64,000 bases of DNA from Pseudomonas viridiflava (lineage in GTDB: Bacteria > Pseudomonadota > Gammaproteobacteria > Pseudomonadales > Pseudomonadaceae): contig NZ_UTKY01000105.1 in the NCBI RefSeq assembly GCF_900583165.1, positions 31,345 to 95,344 on the forward strand, in the 5' to 3' direction. The position numbers were made by a program, and so were the translations under genes. Below are positions 1-8,379 of this stretch, one piece after another. How positions within the stretch are numbered: position 1 is the first letter of the stretch; each line of letters opens with the position of its first letter. The notes beneath the pieces are model-generated. The model was not told the origin of the DNA, searched no databases, and saw only the letters and a program-made list of their open reading frames with translations.

Positions 1-299
1 CGGGAGGTGGTCACGGGCGGGCCGTTGAACAGCCATGAAGGGTAAAAGTCGATGCCCGACGACACCAGGTGCACCCACTGTGCGCCGTAGGGCCAGCCCG
101 GTGGCGGGGTGTCTGGCGCGGTGTAGCCGCGCACATTGATCGGGCGAGCCAGCAGGATAGTGGCCTGGGGCGGTAGGTCGCTCGGCACGCCGACAGGCAC
201 GCCGATGACTTGAGCGCCAGGGTGAATCGAGGCGAGGCGTTCGCGGATCACGTCGTTGAAGTCTTCGTCCAACTGGCTGGCAATGATCACCTGACTCAT
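1..299 (-). CDS. D-isomer 2-hydroxyacid dehydrogenase-like protein (N-terminal part)
   Basis: The gene starts at an ATG whose complement is 297-299 and runs off the left edge of the window, so only about 99 residues are visible. They begin MSQVIIASQLDEDFND and contain ILLARPINVRGYTAP and a WVHLVSSGIDFYPSWLF stretch. That stretch matches the N-terminal substrate-binding half of the NAD-dependent D-2-hydroxyacid dehydrogenases, where a conserved SxGID precedes the catalytic domain. The Rossmann domain and catalytic Arg/Glu/His lie outside the window. Its start overlaps the stop of the upstream acyl-CoA-dehydrogenase-like gene by 4 bases (ATGA), so it is probably the last or a later gene of the sulfur operon. 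The family call is an inference from a short piece. Confidence 0.6.
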   Translation of the reverse strand, partial: MSQVIIASQLDEDFNDVIRERLASIHPGAQVIGVPVGVPSDLPPQATILLARPINVRGYTAPDTPPPGWPYGAQWVHLVSSGIDFYPSWLFNGPPVTTS

Positions 300-1474
300 G
301 TGCGTTCCTTTTGACGTTGGGCGAAGACAGCCTTGCCGACGCCCTGCAATACGGCGTCGTTTTGTGGGGTATGCACGCGGCTGCACAGCACGTCGCGGTA
401 GTGACGTTGCAAGGGGTTGAACCGCGACAGACCAGGGTTGCCCGAGGCTTCGATGGCCAGCTCTACGACGCGGATCGCGTTGTTGGTCACCAGGTATTTT
501 ATTTGCGCCGCATTGGCCGCCGGCGTGTGGCCTTCGGCGGCGGCGTCCAGCAGGCTGCGGTTGGCAAACAGCAGGGTGTCGATATGGCCGACGGTCTCCT
601 GGAAGCGCGGCAAGGTCGACAGCGACGCACCGAGGTTGGACGGCGCGCGCTCTTCCAGCCAGTTCACCAGCCAGTCCCGTGCGGCTTGGGCTACGGCGTC
701 GTATACCGAGGAGAGCAACACCGACATCCACAGGAAGCCTTCGCCATCCAGCTCCGGCGACGGCGCGCTCCACGGGCTGACGCTGACGGCGTGGTCGAGC
801 GGCACCAGCACATTGTCGAGCACCACTTCGTGGCTGCAGGTGGCGCGCATGCCCAGGTGGTCCCAGGTGTCGATGATGGTGATGCCGGGGCTGTCTTTGG
901 GAACCAGCCAGGCGCCTACCAGCGGGTCGACGTCATCACTGCGGCCCCAGACGCTGAACCAGCTCAGGCCATGGCTGCCGGTGGAGTAGATCTTGCGGCC
1001 GCTGATGCGCCAGCCTTCGGCGGTACGCACGGCGATGGTCGCTGGCAAGCCGCCACGGGCCGGGGTGCCGAGGTCGGGTTCGACGCGCAAGGCGTTGATC
1101 AGCGCGCCGTTGCGCACTGCATCTTCGGCCACTTGGGTACGCAGGTGCGCGGGCCAGGTCTTGCTGTCTTGCAGGCGGGTGTGTTGCAGGTATTGCATCA
1201 CCAGGATCAGCGCGGTGGAAGGCTCGCCCTTGGCAATCGCGCTGATGGCCTTGCGCGCCTGGGGCAGGCTGGCACCGCCGCCGCCGAGGGATTTGGGCAC
1301 GGTGAGGGCGACCAGGCCGTGCTCGTGCAACAGTTGGAAATTGGCATGGGGGAAGGCGCCGCTCTCGTCATAGAGGTGCGCGGTGCTGGCCAGCTCGGAG
1401 GTGAGGCGTTCGAGCAGGGCTTCGAAATTGGCGACTTCCACGGAGCGTAGAGACGGTTGAGGGGATGAAGTCAT
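296..1474 (-). CDS. Acyl-CoA dehydrogenase-fold flavoprotein (SfnB/DszC-like)
   Basis: This is a 392-residue protein of the acyl-CoA dehydrogenase superfamily. The N-terminal helical domain covers roughly residues 15-120 (LHEHGLVALTVPKSLGGGG). A middle beta domain (about 125-230) has GWRISGRKIYSTGSHGLSW and the flavin-binding-like WDHLGMRATCSHEVVLDNV. The C-terminal helical domain ends near residue 385. Such proteins beside sulfonate and sulfone genes usually act as FMNH2- or FADH2-dependent monooxygenases of the DszC/SfnC type or as SfnB-like desulfurisation enzymes rather than fatty-acid dehydrogenases. That role is inferred here from the neighbouring monooxygenase and transporter genes. 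A palindromic repeat separates it from the peroxiredoxin gene upstream, and it overlaps the next gene by 4 bases. Confidence 0.8.
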   Translation of the reverse strand: MTSSPQPSLRSVEVANFEALLERLTSELASTAHLYDESGAFPHANFQLLHEHGLVALTVPKSLGGGGASLPQARKAISAIAKGEPSTALILVMQYLQHTRLQDSKTWPAHLRTQVAEDAVRNGALINALRVEPDLGTPARGGLPATIAVRTAEGWRISGRKIYSTGSHGLSWFSVWGRSDDVDPLVGAWLVPKDSPGITIIDTWDHLGMRATCSHEVVLDNVLVPLDHAVSVSPWSAPSPELDGEGFLWMSVLLSSVYDAVAQAARDWLVNWLEERAPSNLGASLSTLPRFQETVGHIDTLLFANRSLLDAAAEGHTPAANAAQIKYLVTNNAIRVVELAIEASGNPGLSRFNPLQRHYRDVLCSRVHTPQNDAVLQGVGKAVFAQRQKERT

Positions 1475-1495
1475 CAGGCATGTACTCGGTTAAAA

Positions 1496-1586
1496 ATGTG
1501 GGAGGGGGCTTGCCCCCGATGGCGGTGGTTCAGTCAACTCATCTACTGCCTGACACGCCGTCATCGGGGGCAAGCCCCCTCCCACA
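1496..1586. repeat. REP-like palindromic element
   Basis: The arms GTGGGAGGGGGCTTGC and GCAAGCCCCCTCCCAC face each other around a loop of about 45 bases that contains CCCCGATGGCGG and TCATCGGGG. It fills the gap between the acyl-CoA-dehydrogenase-like gene and the peroxiredoxin gene. This is one copy of a family seen 12 times in the window. Such elements in Pseudomonas can stabilise 3' ends and terminate or attenuate transcription. Confidence 0.9.
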
Positions 1587-1601
1587 GGGGATCGGCGTGA
1601 A

Positions 1602-2285
1602 TCAGATGGCTAGGCGTACAGGCTGTTGGCCCAGCAGTTGCTCCACCACCCTCAACACCGGCTCAGCCTCGGTACGCACCAACCAATCCGGGCTCACTTC
1701 TACAAACGCCACCGTCCCATCCTTGGCAATCACCACCACCGTCGGCTGCGGCAGCTCCCAGGTGCCGGTGCCGGTGGTCGCGCCAATGCTGTTGCCCTTG
1801 GCCAATGCGGCATTACGCGAGGCCTCGTCAAAGCTGTAGAGAATGCCCAGGCGTCGCCCAAGGTTGTTGTCCTTGTCGCTGGCCACCAGCAGTTGCAGGT
1901 TGTGGCGGGTCTTGATGTCCACCAGACGCTCAGGCACTTGTGGGCTCACCGCCACCAGCGGCACCCCCAGTTCCCGCAGGCGGGGGTAGAGCTGGCGCTC
2001 GTAATAAGGCAGGGCGATGTTGCAGGCCGGGCAGCCGGCAAAGCGGAAGAACACCAGCACCGCCGGGCCGTCGGCGAGCAGTAACTCGCGGCTGAGTTCG
2101 CCGCCTTCAACATTGAGCAAGGTAAAGGGGTCCAACTCATCGCCGACCTGCACGTAGTCGTCGGGCCGGGCTTCATCCACCAGGCGCTGGCGCTGGTCGA
2201 TATTGACCTTTAACGCCTCCGGCGCCCAGGTGGCGACACGTTCGGCGTGCAGCGCTGCCAGTTGGCGATTCAGGGATTGGCTCAT
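1602..2285 (-). CDS. Peroxiredoxin-like (AhpC/TSA) protein
   Basis: This 227-residue protein has a thioredoxin-fold peroxiredoxin domain. The segment VLVFFRFAGCPACNIALPYY carries a CPAC pair at residues 85 and 88, where 2-Cys and bacterioferritin-comigratory peroxiredoxins place the peroxidatic cysteine. LVAVSPQVPE and LLVASDKDNNLGRRLGI are typical of the AhpC/TSA fold. The closest description is a peroxiredoxin-like family protein. It probably detoxifies peroxide or reduces thiols made by the flavin monooxygenases next to it, though this is inferred. Its start overlaps the stop of the upstream monooxygenase gene (2282-2285), so the two are translationally coupled. Confidence 0.8.
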   Translation of the reverse strand: MSQSLNRQLAALHAERVATWAPEALKVNIDQRQRLVDEARPDDYVQVGDELDPFTLLNVEGGELSRELLLADGPAVLVFFRFAGCPACNIALPYYERQLYPRLRELGVPLVAVSPQVPERLVDIKTRHNLQLLVASDKDNNLGRRLGILYSFDEASRNAALAKGNSIGATTGTGTWELPQPTVVVIAKDGTVAFVEVSPDWLVRTEAEPVLRVVEQLLGQQPVRLAI

Positions 2286-3628
2286 GCCAGTGCCTCCTGT
2301 TTTTCTTCAACCTCGGCAACGCTGTAGCGGTTGGCCGGCACGTCGAGCCCGAGGTTGTCTCGCAAGGTATTGCCCGTGTAATCGGTACGGAACAGGCCGC
2401 GTTGTTGCAACACCGGCACCACCAGTTCGGTGAAGTATTGCAAGCCATCGGGCAGTACCGAGTTGATGATGAAACCGTCGCTCGCGCCACGCTCAAACCA
2501 CGTCTGGATCGCATCGGCGACCTGTTCCGGGGTACCGACAAAATCACGTTTTGGCCGTGAGAAACGCAGGGCCACTTCGCGCAGGGTCAGGCCTTCGTCC
2601 TTGGCTAACTGCTTGATACGGTCGGAACCGCCGCGCTGGCTGTTGCTGCCGAGATCGCCGAGGTCTGGGAAGGGTTCATCCAGCGGGTATTTGCTGAAGT
2701 CGTGGTCGTTGAACGGGCGGCCGAGGGCGACGATGGCGTCTTCCACGGTGACCAGCTCCACGGCCTGCTGATAGCGGCTTTCCACCTCGGCTTCATCGCG
2801 GCCCACAATCGGGCGAATACCCGGCAGGATCGACAAACTGTCGGCGTCGCGGCCAAAGCCTATGGCGCGGCGTTTCAGATCTTGGGTATAGGCCAGGCCT
2901 TCTTCGATGCTCTCCACATGCACAAAGATCGCATCGGAGTTTTCGGCAGCAAAGTTGCGCCCGTCTTCGGAGGTGCCGGCTTGGAAAATCACCGGCTGGC
3001 CCTGGCGGGAGCGGGCGATGTTCAGCGGGCCTTTGACCGAGAAAAACTCGCCCTTGTGATTAAGCGCGTGCAGCTTGCCGGGGGTGAAAAACTCGCCGCT
3101 TTGCTTGTTGTAGGCAAAGGCGTCGTCTTCCCACGAGTCCCATAGGCCCTTGACCGTGTTCACGTGTTCCTTGGCGATGCGGTAGCGCACGGCGTGGGGC
3201 GGGTGCTCGGCCTTGCCGAAGTTATCGGCGGTGCCGCTGAGCCACGAGGTGACCACGTTCCAGCCAGCGCGGCCGCCGCTGATATGGTCCAGGGACGAAA
3301 ACTGACGCGCCACCTGGTAGGGCTCGGTGTAGCTGACGGTGACAGTGGCGACCAGGCCGATATGGGTGGTCAGTGCAGCCAGGGCCGAGAGAATGGTCAG
3401 CGGCTCGAAACGGTTGAGGTAATGCGGGCTGGATTTGGCGTGGATATGCAGGCTGTCGGCGATAAAGACGAAGTCGAACTTGGCGGCTTCGGCCAGCTCA
3501 GTCTGCTGTCTGTAGAAACCAAAATGGGTACTGGCATTCGGTTGGGCCTGAGGGTGGCGCCATTCGCCCCAACCGTGACCGACACCATGGACCATTGCAC
3601 CCAATTTCAATTGACGTGGCTTGCTCAT
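2282..3628 (-). CDS. FMNH2-dependent monooxygenase, NtaA/SnaA/DszA family
   Basis: This 448-residue luciferase-like flavin monooxygenase belongs to the NtaA/SnaA/DszA branch. Diagnostic segments are FVFIADSLHIHAKS near residue 60, TVTVSYTEPYQVARQFSSLDHISGGRAGWNVVTS in the core, and GQPVIFQAGTSEDGRNFAAENSDAIF. The length matches that family (about 440-460) and not SsuD (about 380). These enzymes use reduced FMN from a separate reductase to oxidise sulfones, dimethyl sulfide-type compounds or nitrilotriacetate. With a sulfonate binding protein 12 bases upstream and other desulfurisation genes around, release of sulfite from an organosulfur compound is the likely job. A good AGGAGC ribosome site precedes the ATG. 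No flavin reductase gene is present in the window. Confidence 0.88.
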   Translation of the reverse strand: MSKPRQLKLGAMVHGVGHGWGEWRHPQAQPNASTHFGFYRQQTELAEAAKFDFVFIADSLHIHAKSSPHYLNRFEPLTILSALAALTTHIGLVATVTVSYTEPYQVARQFSSLDHISGGRAGWNVVTSWLSGTADNFGKAEHPPHAVRYRIAKEHVNTVKGLWDSWEDDAFAYNKQSGEFFTPGKLHALNHKGEFFSVKGPLNIARSRQGQPVIFQAGTSEDGRNFAAENSDAIFVHVESIEEGLAYTQDLKRRAIGFGRDADSLSILPGIRPIVGRDEAEVESRYQQAVELVTVEDAIVALGRPFNDHDFSKYPLDEPFPDLGDLGSNSQRGGSDRIKQLAKDEGLTLREVALRFSRPKRDFVGTPEQVADAIQTWFERGASDGFIINSVLPDGLQYFTELVVPVLQQRGLFRTDYTGNTLRDNLGLDVPANRYSVAEVEEKQEALA

Positions 3629-3639
3629 GTTCTGCTCCT

Positions 3640-4614
3640 TTAGCGAGAGGCTTGGGAAAGTGGCGCACGCTTGGCGTTAAAGCTTTTATCGAAGCCCTGG
3701 GACACGTCGATGTGCTTGGTCAGCAGGCCTTCTTGTTGGTAGATATCGGCGGTCGCTTGCAGGCCGCTGATCACCGAATCGTCGATGGCCACCGGCGTCA
3801 GGCGAGTGTCCTTGGCCACTTCCACATGCACCTCCAGCGGCAGACCGGTGATCTTGGCCTGGGCGGCGGCGTATTCATTGGGGTGCACGTTGGCCCAGGC
3901 GTAGGCACGGTCGAGGCGGGCAACGAAGTCGTCCAACTGCGGGCGCTTGTCGGCGATGGCTTGGCTGGTGGCGGCGAGGTACAGGTGGTTGCTCAGCAGC
4001 TTGTTGCCGCTGATCAGCACGCGGGCTTTGCTTTGGGAGGTGACGACCGTGGTGTACGGGTCCCAGGTGGCCCAGGCGTCGGCGGTGCCATTATCCAGCA
4101 CCAGGCGCGATTCGCTCGGCAGCAGGAAAATGAACTGCACATCCTTGGTGGTCAGCCCGGCGGTGGCCAAGGCCTTGATCGCCAGGTAGTGGCCGATGGA
4201 ACCGCGCCCGGTAACGATTTTTTTGCCTTTGAGGTCGGCGACGGTCTTGATCGGCGAGTCCTTGTTCACCAGCAGGGCAGTGGTGTTGCGCCCTTCGGCA
4301 TGGATGATGCTGACCACTTTGAGGGATGCTCCGGCGCCCAGGGCGAACACGTACGGCGCATCGCCCAAAGCACCGATGTCTACCGCATTAGCGTTCAGGG
4401 CCTCACCTAGCGGCGAGGCCGAAGGGAATTCCGACCACTGGATTTCGTAAGGCACGTTCTTAGCTTCGCCGGAGACTTCCAGCAACGCCTTGATGGTGGA
4501 TTTCTGATTGGCCACCCGCAGCGGTTGCAGGTCGGCGGCGTGGGCGGTGCCGATCAGGCCGAGGGCCAGGGCGGTGCCCAGGAGCAAGCGTTTGAAAGGG
4601 GTGGTAATGACCAT
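3640..4614 (-). CDS. ssuA-like: Aliphatic sulfonate-type ABC substrate-binding protein
   Basis: This 324-residue periplasmic binding protein starts with a signal peptide (about residues 1-27, cleaved after AHA). It has the SsuA/TauA layout: LRVANQKSTIKALLEVSG, then IQWSEFPSASPLGEALNANAVDIGALGDAPYVFALG, where the conserved GD-AP loop shapes the sulfonate pocket. It should bind a sulfonate or sulfate ester and hand it to an ABC permease. No permease or ATPase is beside it; the matching SsuC/SsuB pair sits 10 kb away (14105-15686) facing the other way. The gene lies 12 bases upstream of the monooxygenase and heads the minus-strand sulfur operon. An AT-rich region upstream probably holds its promoter. 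Confidence 0.87.
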   Translation of the reverse strand: MVITTPFKRLLLGTALALGLIGTAHAADLQPLRVANQKSTIKALLEVSGEAKNVPYEIQWSEFPSASPLGEALNANAVDIGALGDAPYVFALGAGASLKVVSIIHAEGRNTTALLVNKDSPIKTVADLKGKKIVTGRGSIGHYLAIKALATAGLTTKDVQFIFLLPSESRLVLDNGTADAWATWDPYTTVVTSQSKARVLISGNKLLSNHLYLAATSQAIADKRPQLDDFVARLDRAYAWANVHPNEYAAAQAKITGLPLEVHVEVAKDTRLTPVAIDDSVISGLQATADIYQQEGLLTKHIDVSQGFDKSFNAKRAPLSQASR

Positions 4615-4724
4615 GGGGTGCAGGTTCCAGGCAGATCAAGAAAGGGTTCGGTTACCTCCGCCTGGAGAAGGGGTCGGTGAGTGAGTTGACGTTATTCCCA
4701 TAAGAACGCTCTGTGAAGTTCTTT

Positions 4725-4790
4725 TTGGTTATATGGTAATTATCAAAATAATGCATTATGTAGTGACTGATTATTCTGTTATTGCATTTG
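4725..4790. promoter_or_regulatory. AT-rich promoter region of the sulfonate operon
   Basis: The 206-base gap between the binding-protein gene and the TonB receptor holds a strongly AT-rich core, unlike the surrounding coding DNA. It includes a perfect 12-base palindrome ATAATGCATTAT at 4748-4759 and the word GGTAATTAT, of which GGTAATT also occurs upstream of the cysteine-dioxygenase-like gene. It is a plausible promoter and LysR-type (CysB/Cbl-like) binding region for the minus-strand operon. No exact promoter boxes are claimed. Confidence 0.4.
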
Positions 4791-4820
4791 ATGTGGCCTT
4801 GTCCCAGGTTGTCGGCGGCC

Positions 4821-7259
4821 TCAGAAGTTGTACGCCAGGCGCGTGTAGTAATACGCGCCGCCAAACCCGAACGGCGAGAACTGCCCGTATTCATAGCCGC
4901 CCGCCCAGTCCTCGATACCTTTTTTGTCGGGGTAGACGTTGAACAGGTTGTTGGCACCCAGGGCCACGGTGAAATGCTGGTTGATGTCGTAGGCGGCGTC
5001 GAGGTCGCTGATCCACTTGGCGCTGAACTTGCGGTCGTTGATCGGGTTGTTGTCGCCTTCGGTGTAGCTGCCAAAGCGGGTCAGGGCCAGGTTCAGGGTG
5101 TAGGCGCTGACCTTCCAGTTGGCCGCCAGGATCAACTTGGATTGCGGCGTGGCGACGGTCAGGTCTTTTTGCAGGCGGCGGTCAAAGATCTGGTAATTGG
5201 AGCCCAGGCTGGCCAGTGCCGGCGGGGTGTCCTGGAGTTTTTCGATCTTGGTCTGGTTCCAGTTGTACGCCAGGCTCCAGCGCACCTGCCCGTACTGTTC
5301 CAGTTGCTGGCGGTATTCGTTGATGATGTCGACGCCACGGGTGCGGGTGTCGACGGCGTTGGTGTAGTACTGGGCGTACAGGCCCGGCGACAGGCCGTTG
5401 GCGACCAGGATCTGCGACACCGCAGGGCCGCCGAGCAGGCTGGTGGACACGATACGGTCGCGGATGCCGATCTGGTACAGGTCGGTGGTCAGGCGGTAGT
5501 TCTGGGTGGGTTCGTAGGTAAAGCCGAAGCTGTAGTTCAGCGACTTCTCAGGCTTGAGTTTTTCCGCGCCCAATGCCTGGGCTTCGGCGGTGTCCACGGG
5601 TAGCACCTTGACCGGCACCGAGACTTGCTGGCCGTTGACCACACCCCCGGAGGTGAAGGTGGATGAGGCATAAATGGTCTGGGCCAGGGACGGCGCCCGA
5701 AAGCCATTGTTGATAGTGCCGCGCAGGGCAAACTCCGGCGTGAGCTTGAAGCGCGTCGACAGTTTGCCGCTCCAGGTGCTGCCGATGTCCTGGGTGTAGC
5801 GCTCGTAGCGAGCAGCAGCGCCGACGTACCAGCGGTCGGTGACGTCCAGGCCCAGGTCGAGGTAGCTGGCGACGTTGCTGCGGCTGATCTCGCCGGCATC
5901 CGCGGTGCTGGTGCCGTTGTAGGAGGCCAGCCCCGGCAGCGGCGTTTGCCCGGCGAACGGTCCGCTGGGCAGCACGTAGTTACCCGGTGTGTACGAAGCG
6001 TAGTCGCCGGCTTCGATCTGGTATTTCTCCCAGCGGTATTCAAAGCCGAACGCGGTTTGCAGCGGGTGGCTGAGGCCGATATCAAAGGTGCGGCTCAAAT
6101 CGAGGTTGTTGGTCCACTGGTCGAAGATCTGCGACGCCAGGTTGAACGAGGTGGGGCTGGTCGGGCCCAGGGACGGGTTGAGCGTGTTGTTGGCGTTGAG
6201 GGTGGAATCGTCCTCGCCCCAGGTGGAGCTGATGTCGTAGTCCCAGCCACCTACCAAACCCTTGAAACCGCCGGCGACCTGGAAGTCTTTGGTGCGGTTG
6301 CGCCGCTGCGCGTGTATGCCATCGGGGTAGGGCGTGTCCGGGTCGCCGGCCAATGAGGTGAGTTCGTTGGGGCGATAATTACCGGTGACTTTGGTGGTTT
6401 CCATGTAGCTGGCGGTGGAGAACGAGTAGAACTTGAGATCGTCGTGCAGCGGCAGTTCGAGGTTGTAGCTGGCGTTGGTGACCTTCTCGCGGCCCAGGCC
6501 GTAGCTGGGGTTCCAGCCGTGGCGGTTGACGGTTTGGTCGCGGCTGTCACCGTACAGGTTGCCCGTGGCACTGCCGGTACGGTTGAAGGGCTCCTGTTCC
6601 TTGACGTCCAGCGCCAGGTTGGCAAAGCCATCGTTGGGCAGTGGCAGGCCGTAGTTGACCGTCTGGTGCACGGTGTCGCCGTCGCCGGCGCCGTAGCGGC
6701 CAAAGGAAGTTTCGGCGCTACCGCCGCTGTCGTTTTCCTTGAGGATGATATTGATCACCCCGGCAATCGCGTCCGAACCGTATTGGGCCGAGGCGCCATC
6801 GCGCAGCACTTCGATATGGTCGATGGCCGACACCGGGATCAGGTCCAGATTGACCGGCACCGCTGCCGTGCCGATGCGCGCCAGGTTGTTGATCAACGCG
6901 GTGTTGTGGCGGCGCTTGCCGTTGACCAACACCAGCACTTGGTCGCCCGACAAGCCGCGCATGGTCACCCCGCGCACCGACCACGAGGTACCGCCACCGT
7001 TGATGGCGGGCAGGTTGAACGACGGCAGCAGGCGCGCCAGCAGTTCCTTGAGGCCGACTTTGCCGCTGGCTTGCAGTTGCTCGGCGCTGATCACATCGAT
7101 GGGCGAGGGGCTGTCGGCGATGGTGCGCGCCTGGTTGCCACGGTTGCCGGTGACCACCACGGTGCCGAGGGTTTTGTCAGTTTCGTCGGCCTGGGCCGGG
7201 GTATTGAAGGCGAGCAGGCTCAGCGCTGCTGCGCAGTAGTGAAAGCGCGATGGAGGCAT
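4821..7259 (-). CDS. TonB-dependent outer-membrane receptor
   Basis: This is an outer-membrane active transporter of 812 residues from the chosen ATG. The frame is open 14 codons further up, but the ATG at 7259 has an AGGA ribosome site and directly begins a signal peptide ending near NTPAQA. The plug domain follows with TVVVTGNRG (TonB-box region), SVRGVTMRGLSGDQVLVLVNGKRRH and VEVLRDG-type sequence (HIEVLRDGASAQYGSDAIAGVINI). The 22-strand barrel ends in YNF, the usual terminal aromatic residue. There is no N-terminal STN signalling domain. Its place between sulfonate uptake and TauD-like genes suggests it imports an organosulfur compound, such as a sulfate ester, rather than a siderophore. 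The substrate is inferred. Confidence 0.88.
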   Translation of the reverse strand: MPPSRFHYCAAALSLLAFNTPAQADETDKTLGTVVVTGNRGNQARTIADSPSPIDVISAEQLQASGKVGLKELLARLLPSFNLPAINGGGTSWSVRGVTMRGLSGDQVLVLVNGKRRHNTALINNLARIGTAAVPVNLDLIPVSAIDHIEVLRDGASAQYGSDAIAGVINIILKENDSGGSAETSFGRYGAGDGDTVHQTVNYGLPLPNDGFANLALDVKEQEPFNRTGSATGNLYGDSRDQTVNRHGWNPSYGLGREKVTNASYNLELPLHDDLKFYSFSTASYMETTKVTGNYRPNELTSLAGDPDTPYPDGIHAQRRNRTKDFQVAGGFKGLVGGWDYDISSTWGEDDSTLNANNTLNPSLGPTSPTSFNLASQIFDQWTNNLDLSRTFDIGLSHPLQTAFGFEYRWEKYQIEAGDYASYTPGNYVLPSGPFAGQTPLPGLASYNGTSTADAGEISRSNVASYLDLGLDVTDRWYVGAAARYERYTQDIGSTWSGKLSTRFKLTPEFALRGTINNGFRAPSLAQTIYASSTFTSGGVVNGQQVSVPVKVLPVDTAEAQALGAEKLKPEKSLNYSFGFTYEPTQNYRLTTDLYQIGIRDRIVSTSLLGGPAVSQILVANGLSPGLYAQYYTNAVDTRTRGVDIINEYRQQLEQYGQVRWSLAYNWNQTKIEKLQDTPPALASLGSNYQIFDRRLQKDLTVATPQSKLILAANWKVSAYTLNLALTRFGSYTEGDNNPINDRKFSAKWISDLDAAYDINQHFTVALGANNLFNVYPDKKGIEDWAGGYEYGQFSPFGFGGAYYYTRLAYNF

Positions 7260-7317
7260 GGGGCAGATTCCTGAAGACGATAAAACGCCGCAGATCGCCA
7301 ATTGTGAATGCAGTCAA

Positions 7318-7406
7318 TGTGGGAGGGGGCTTGCCCCCGATGGCGGAGTGTCAGTCACTGATGGGCTGGCTGATGTACCGCTATCGGGGGCAAGCCCCCT
7401 CCCACA
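7318..7406. repeat. REP-like palindromic element
   Basis: This copy has near-perfect 20-base-plus arms (GTGGGAGGGGGCTTGC / GCAAGCCCCCTCCCAC) and a 40-base loop. It lies between the TonB receptor start and the stop of the dioxygenase gene, in a co-directional gap of the minus strand, so it may uncouple their expression. Confidence 0.9.
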
Positions 7407-7453
7407 GGGGATCGCATGCACAGGGGGATCTGTGTTGGGTTTGGTAAAAGAGG

Positions 7454-8284
7454 TCAGGCCGCGTTGGCAGCTCTTACCCGATGCGGAATATCGTCATAGG
7501 CAATCAGCACCCGCTCCATGCGGCGTGGGTAGTCGCCGTAGTTGTAGACCGGGTAATGCAGGGTCGAGCGGTTGTCCCAGAACGCCACCGAACCGGGGCG
7601 CCATTTGAAGCGCACCTGGTGTTCGGGCTTGTTGAATTCCAGCAGTAGGCGATCAATCAGTTGCTTGCTTTGCTGGGGTGTCCAGCCGATCACCGAGGGG
7701 TTCTGGGAGAAGTTAATGAACAGCCCATCTTCACCGGTTTCAGGGTGGGTGCGCACCAGCGGATGGGCGAGGATCGGGTAGTCGTAGCCGACCTTGTCCA
7801 GGGACTTCTTGAAGTCGTGCACCACGTGCAGGCTGTCGATTTCGGCGCGCAGCTCATCGGGGAGGGCGCGGTAGACTGCGCCCGAGTCCGCCCATAGGGT
7901 GTCGCCGCCGACTTCCGGTAAATCCACGGCGCGCAGCACTGCGCCGAGGGTCGGTTGCAGCAGCCAACTGGTGTCGGTATGCCAACGGCCGCTGATGCGT
8001 GGCCCGTAGAGCTTGCGTTCGTCCTGGGCTTCGATCAGGTGCGCTTGGGGCAGCGTCGGGTCATTCTGCTGGGTGGTGGGATGCACGTACAGCTCGCCGA
8101 ATTCCTTGGCGAAAGCGATTTGCTGTTCGGTGTTGATGGCCTGGTCGCGGAAGAACAGCACCTTGTGCGTGAGCAGCAGGTGGCGCAGTTCGTCGCGCAG
8201 CGCGGCGGTGAGCGGCTGGCTCAGGTCGATGCCGTCGATTTCGGCGCCGATGGTGGGTTCCAGGCGGGTAATGTGCAGGGTCAT
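7454..8284 (-). CDS. TauD/TfdA-family alpha-ketoglutarate dioxygenase
   Basis: This 276-residue non-haem iron dioxygenase has the TauD layout. TRLEPTIGAEIDGIDLSQPL opens the fold, the Fe(II) ligands H102 and D104 are in WHTDTSWL, and the third histidine and the 2-oxoglutarate-binding arginine are near STLHYPVYNYGDYPRRMER close to the C-terminus. TauD itself splits taurine to sulfite and aminoacetaldehyde; AtsK relatives cleave alkyl sulfate esters. With sulfonate transport genes around it, an organosulfur substrate is likely. The exact one (taurine, another sulfonate or a sulfate ester) cannot be read from the sequence. Length matches the family (about 280). Confidence 0.88.
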   Translation of the reverse strand: MTLHITRLEPTIGAEIDGIDLSQPLTAALRDELRHLLLTHKVLFFRDQAINTEQQIAFAKEFGELYVHPTTQQNDPTLPQAHLIEAQDERKLYGPRISGRWHTDTSWLLQPTLGAVLRAVDLPEVGGDTLWADSGAVYRALPDELRAEIDSLHVVHDFKKSLDKVGYDYPILAHPLVRTHPETGEDGLFINFSQNPSVIGWTPQQSKQLIDRLLLEFNKPEHQVRFKWRPGSVAFWDNRSTLHYPVYNYGDYPRRMERVLIAYDDIPHRVRAANAA

Positions 8285-8379
8285 GCGGGTGTCCTCTCGT
8301 TGTTGGGTTCAGCCTCCGCCTGGAGAGGGGTCGGATGTATTTGCCTGCACCCGGGGTGGGTGCAGGTGAGCGTGGGTGA

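Noticed and set aside
311..1450. 379-codon plus-strand frame
   Set aside because: It is antisense to the acyl-CoA-dehydrogenase-like gene; long open antisense frames are common in GC-rich coding DNA, and no domain is seen.
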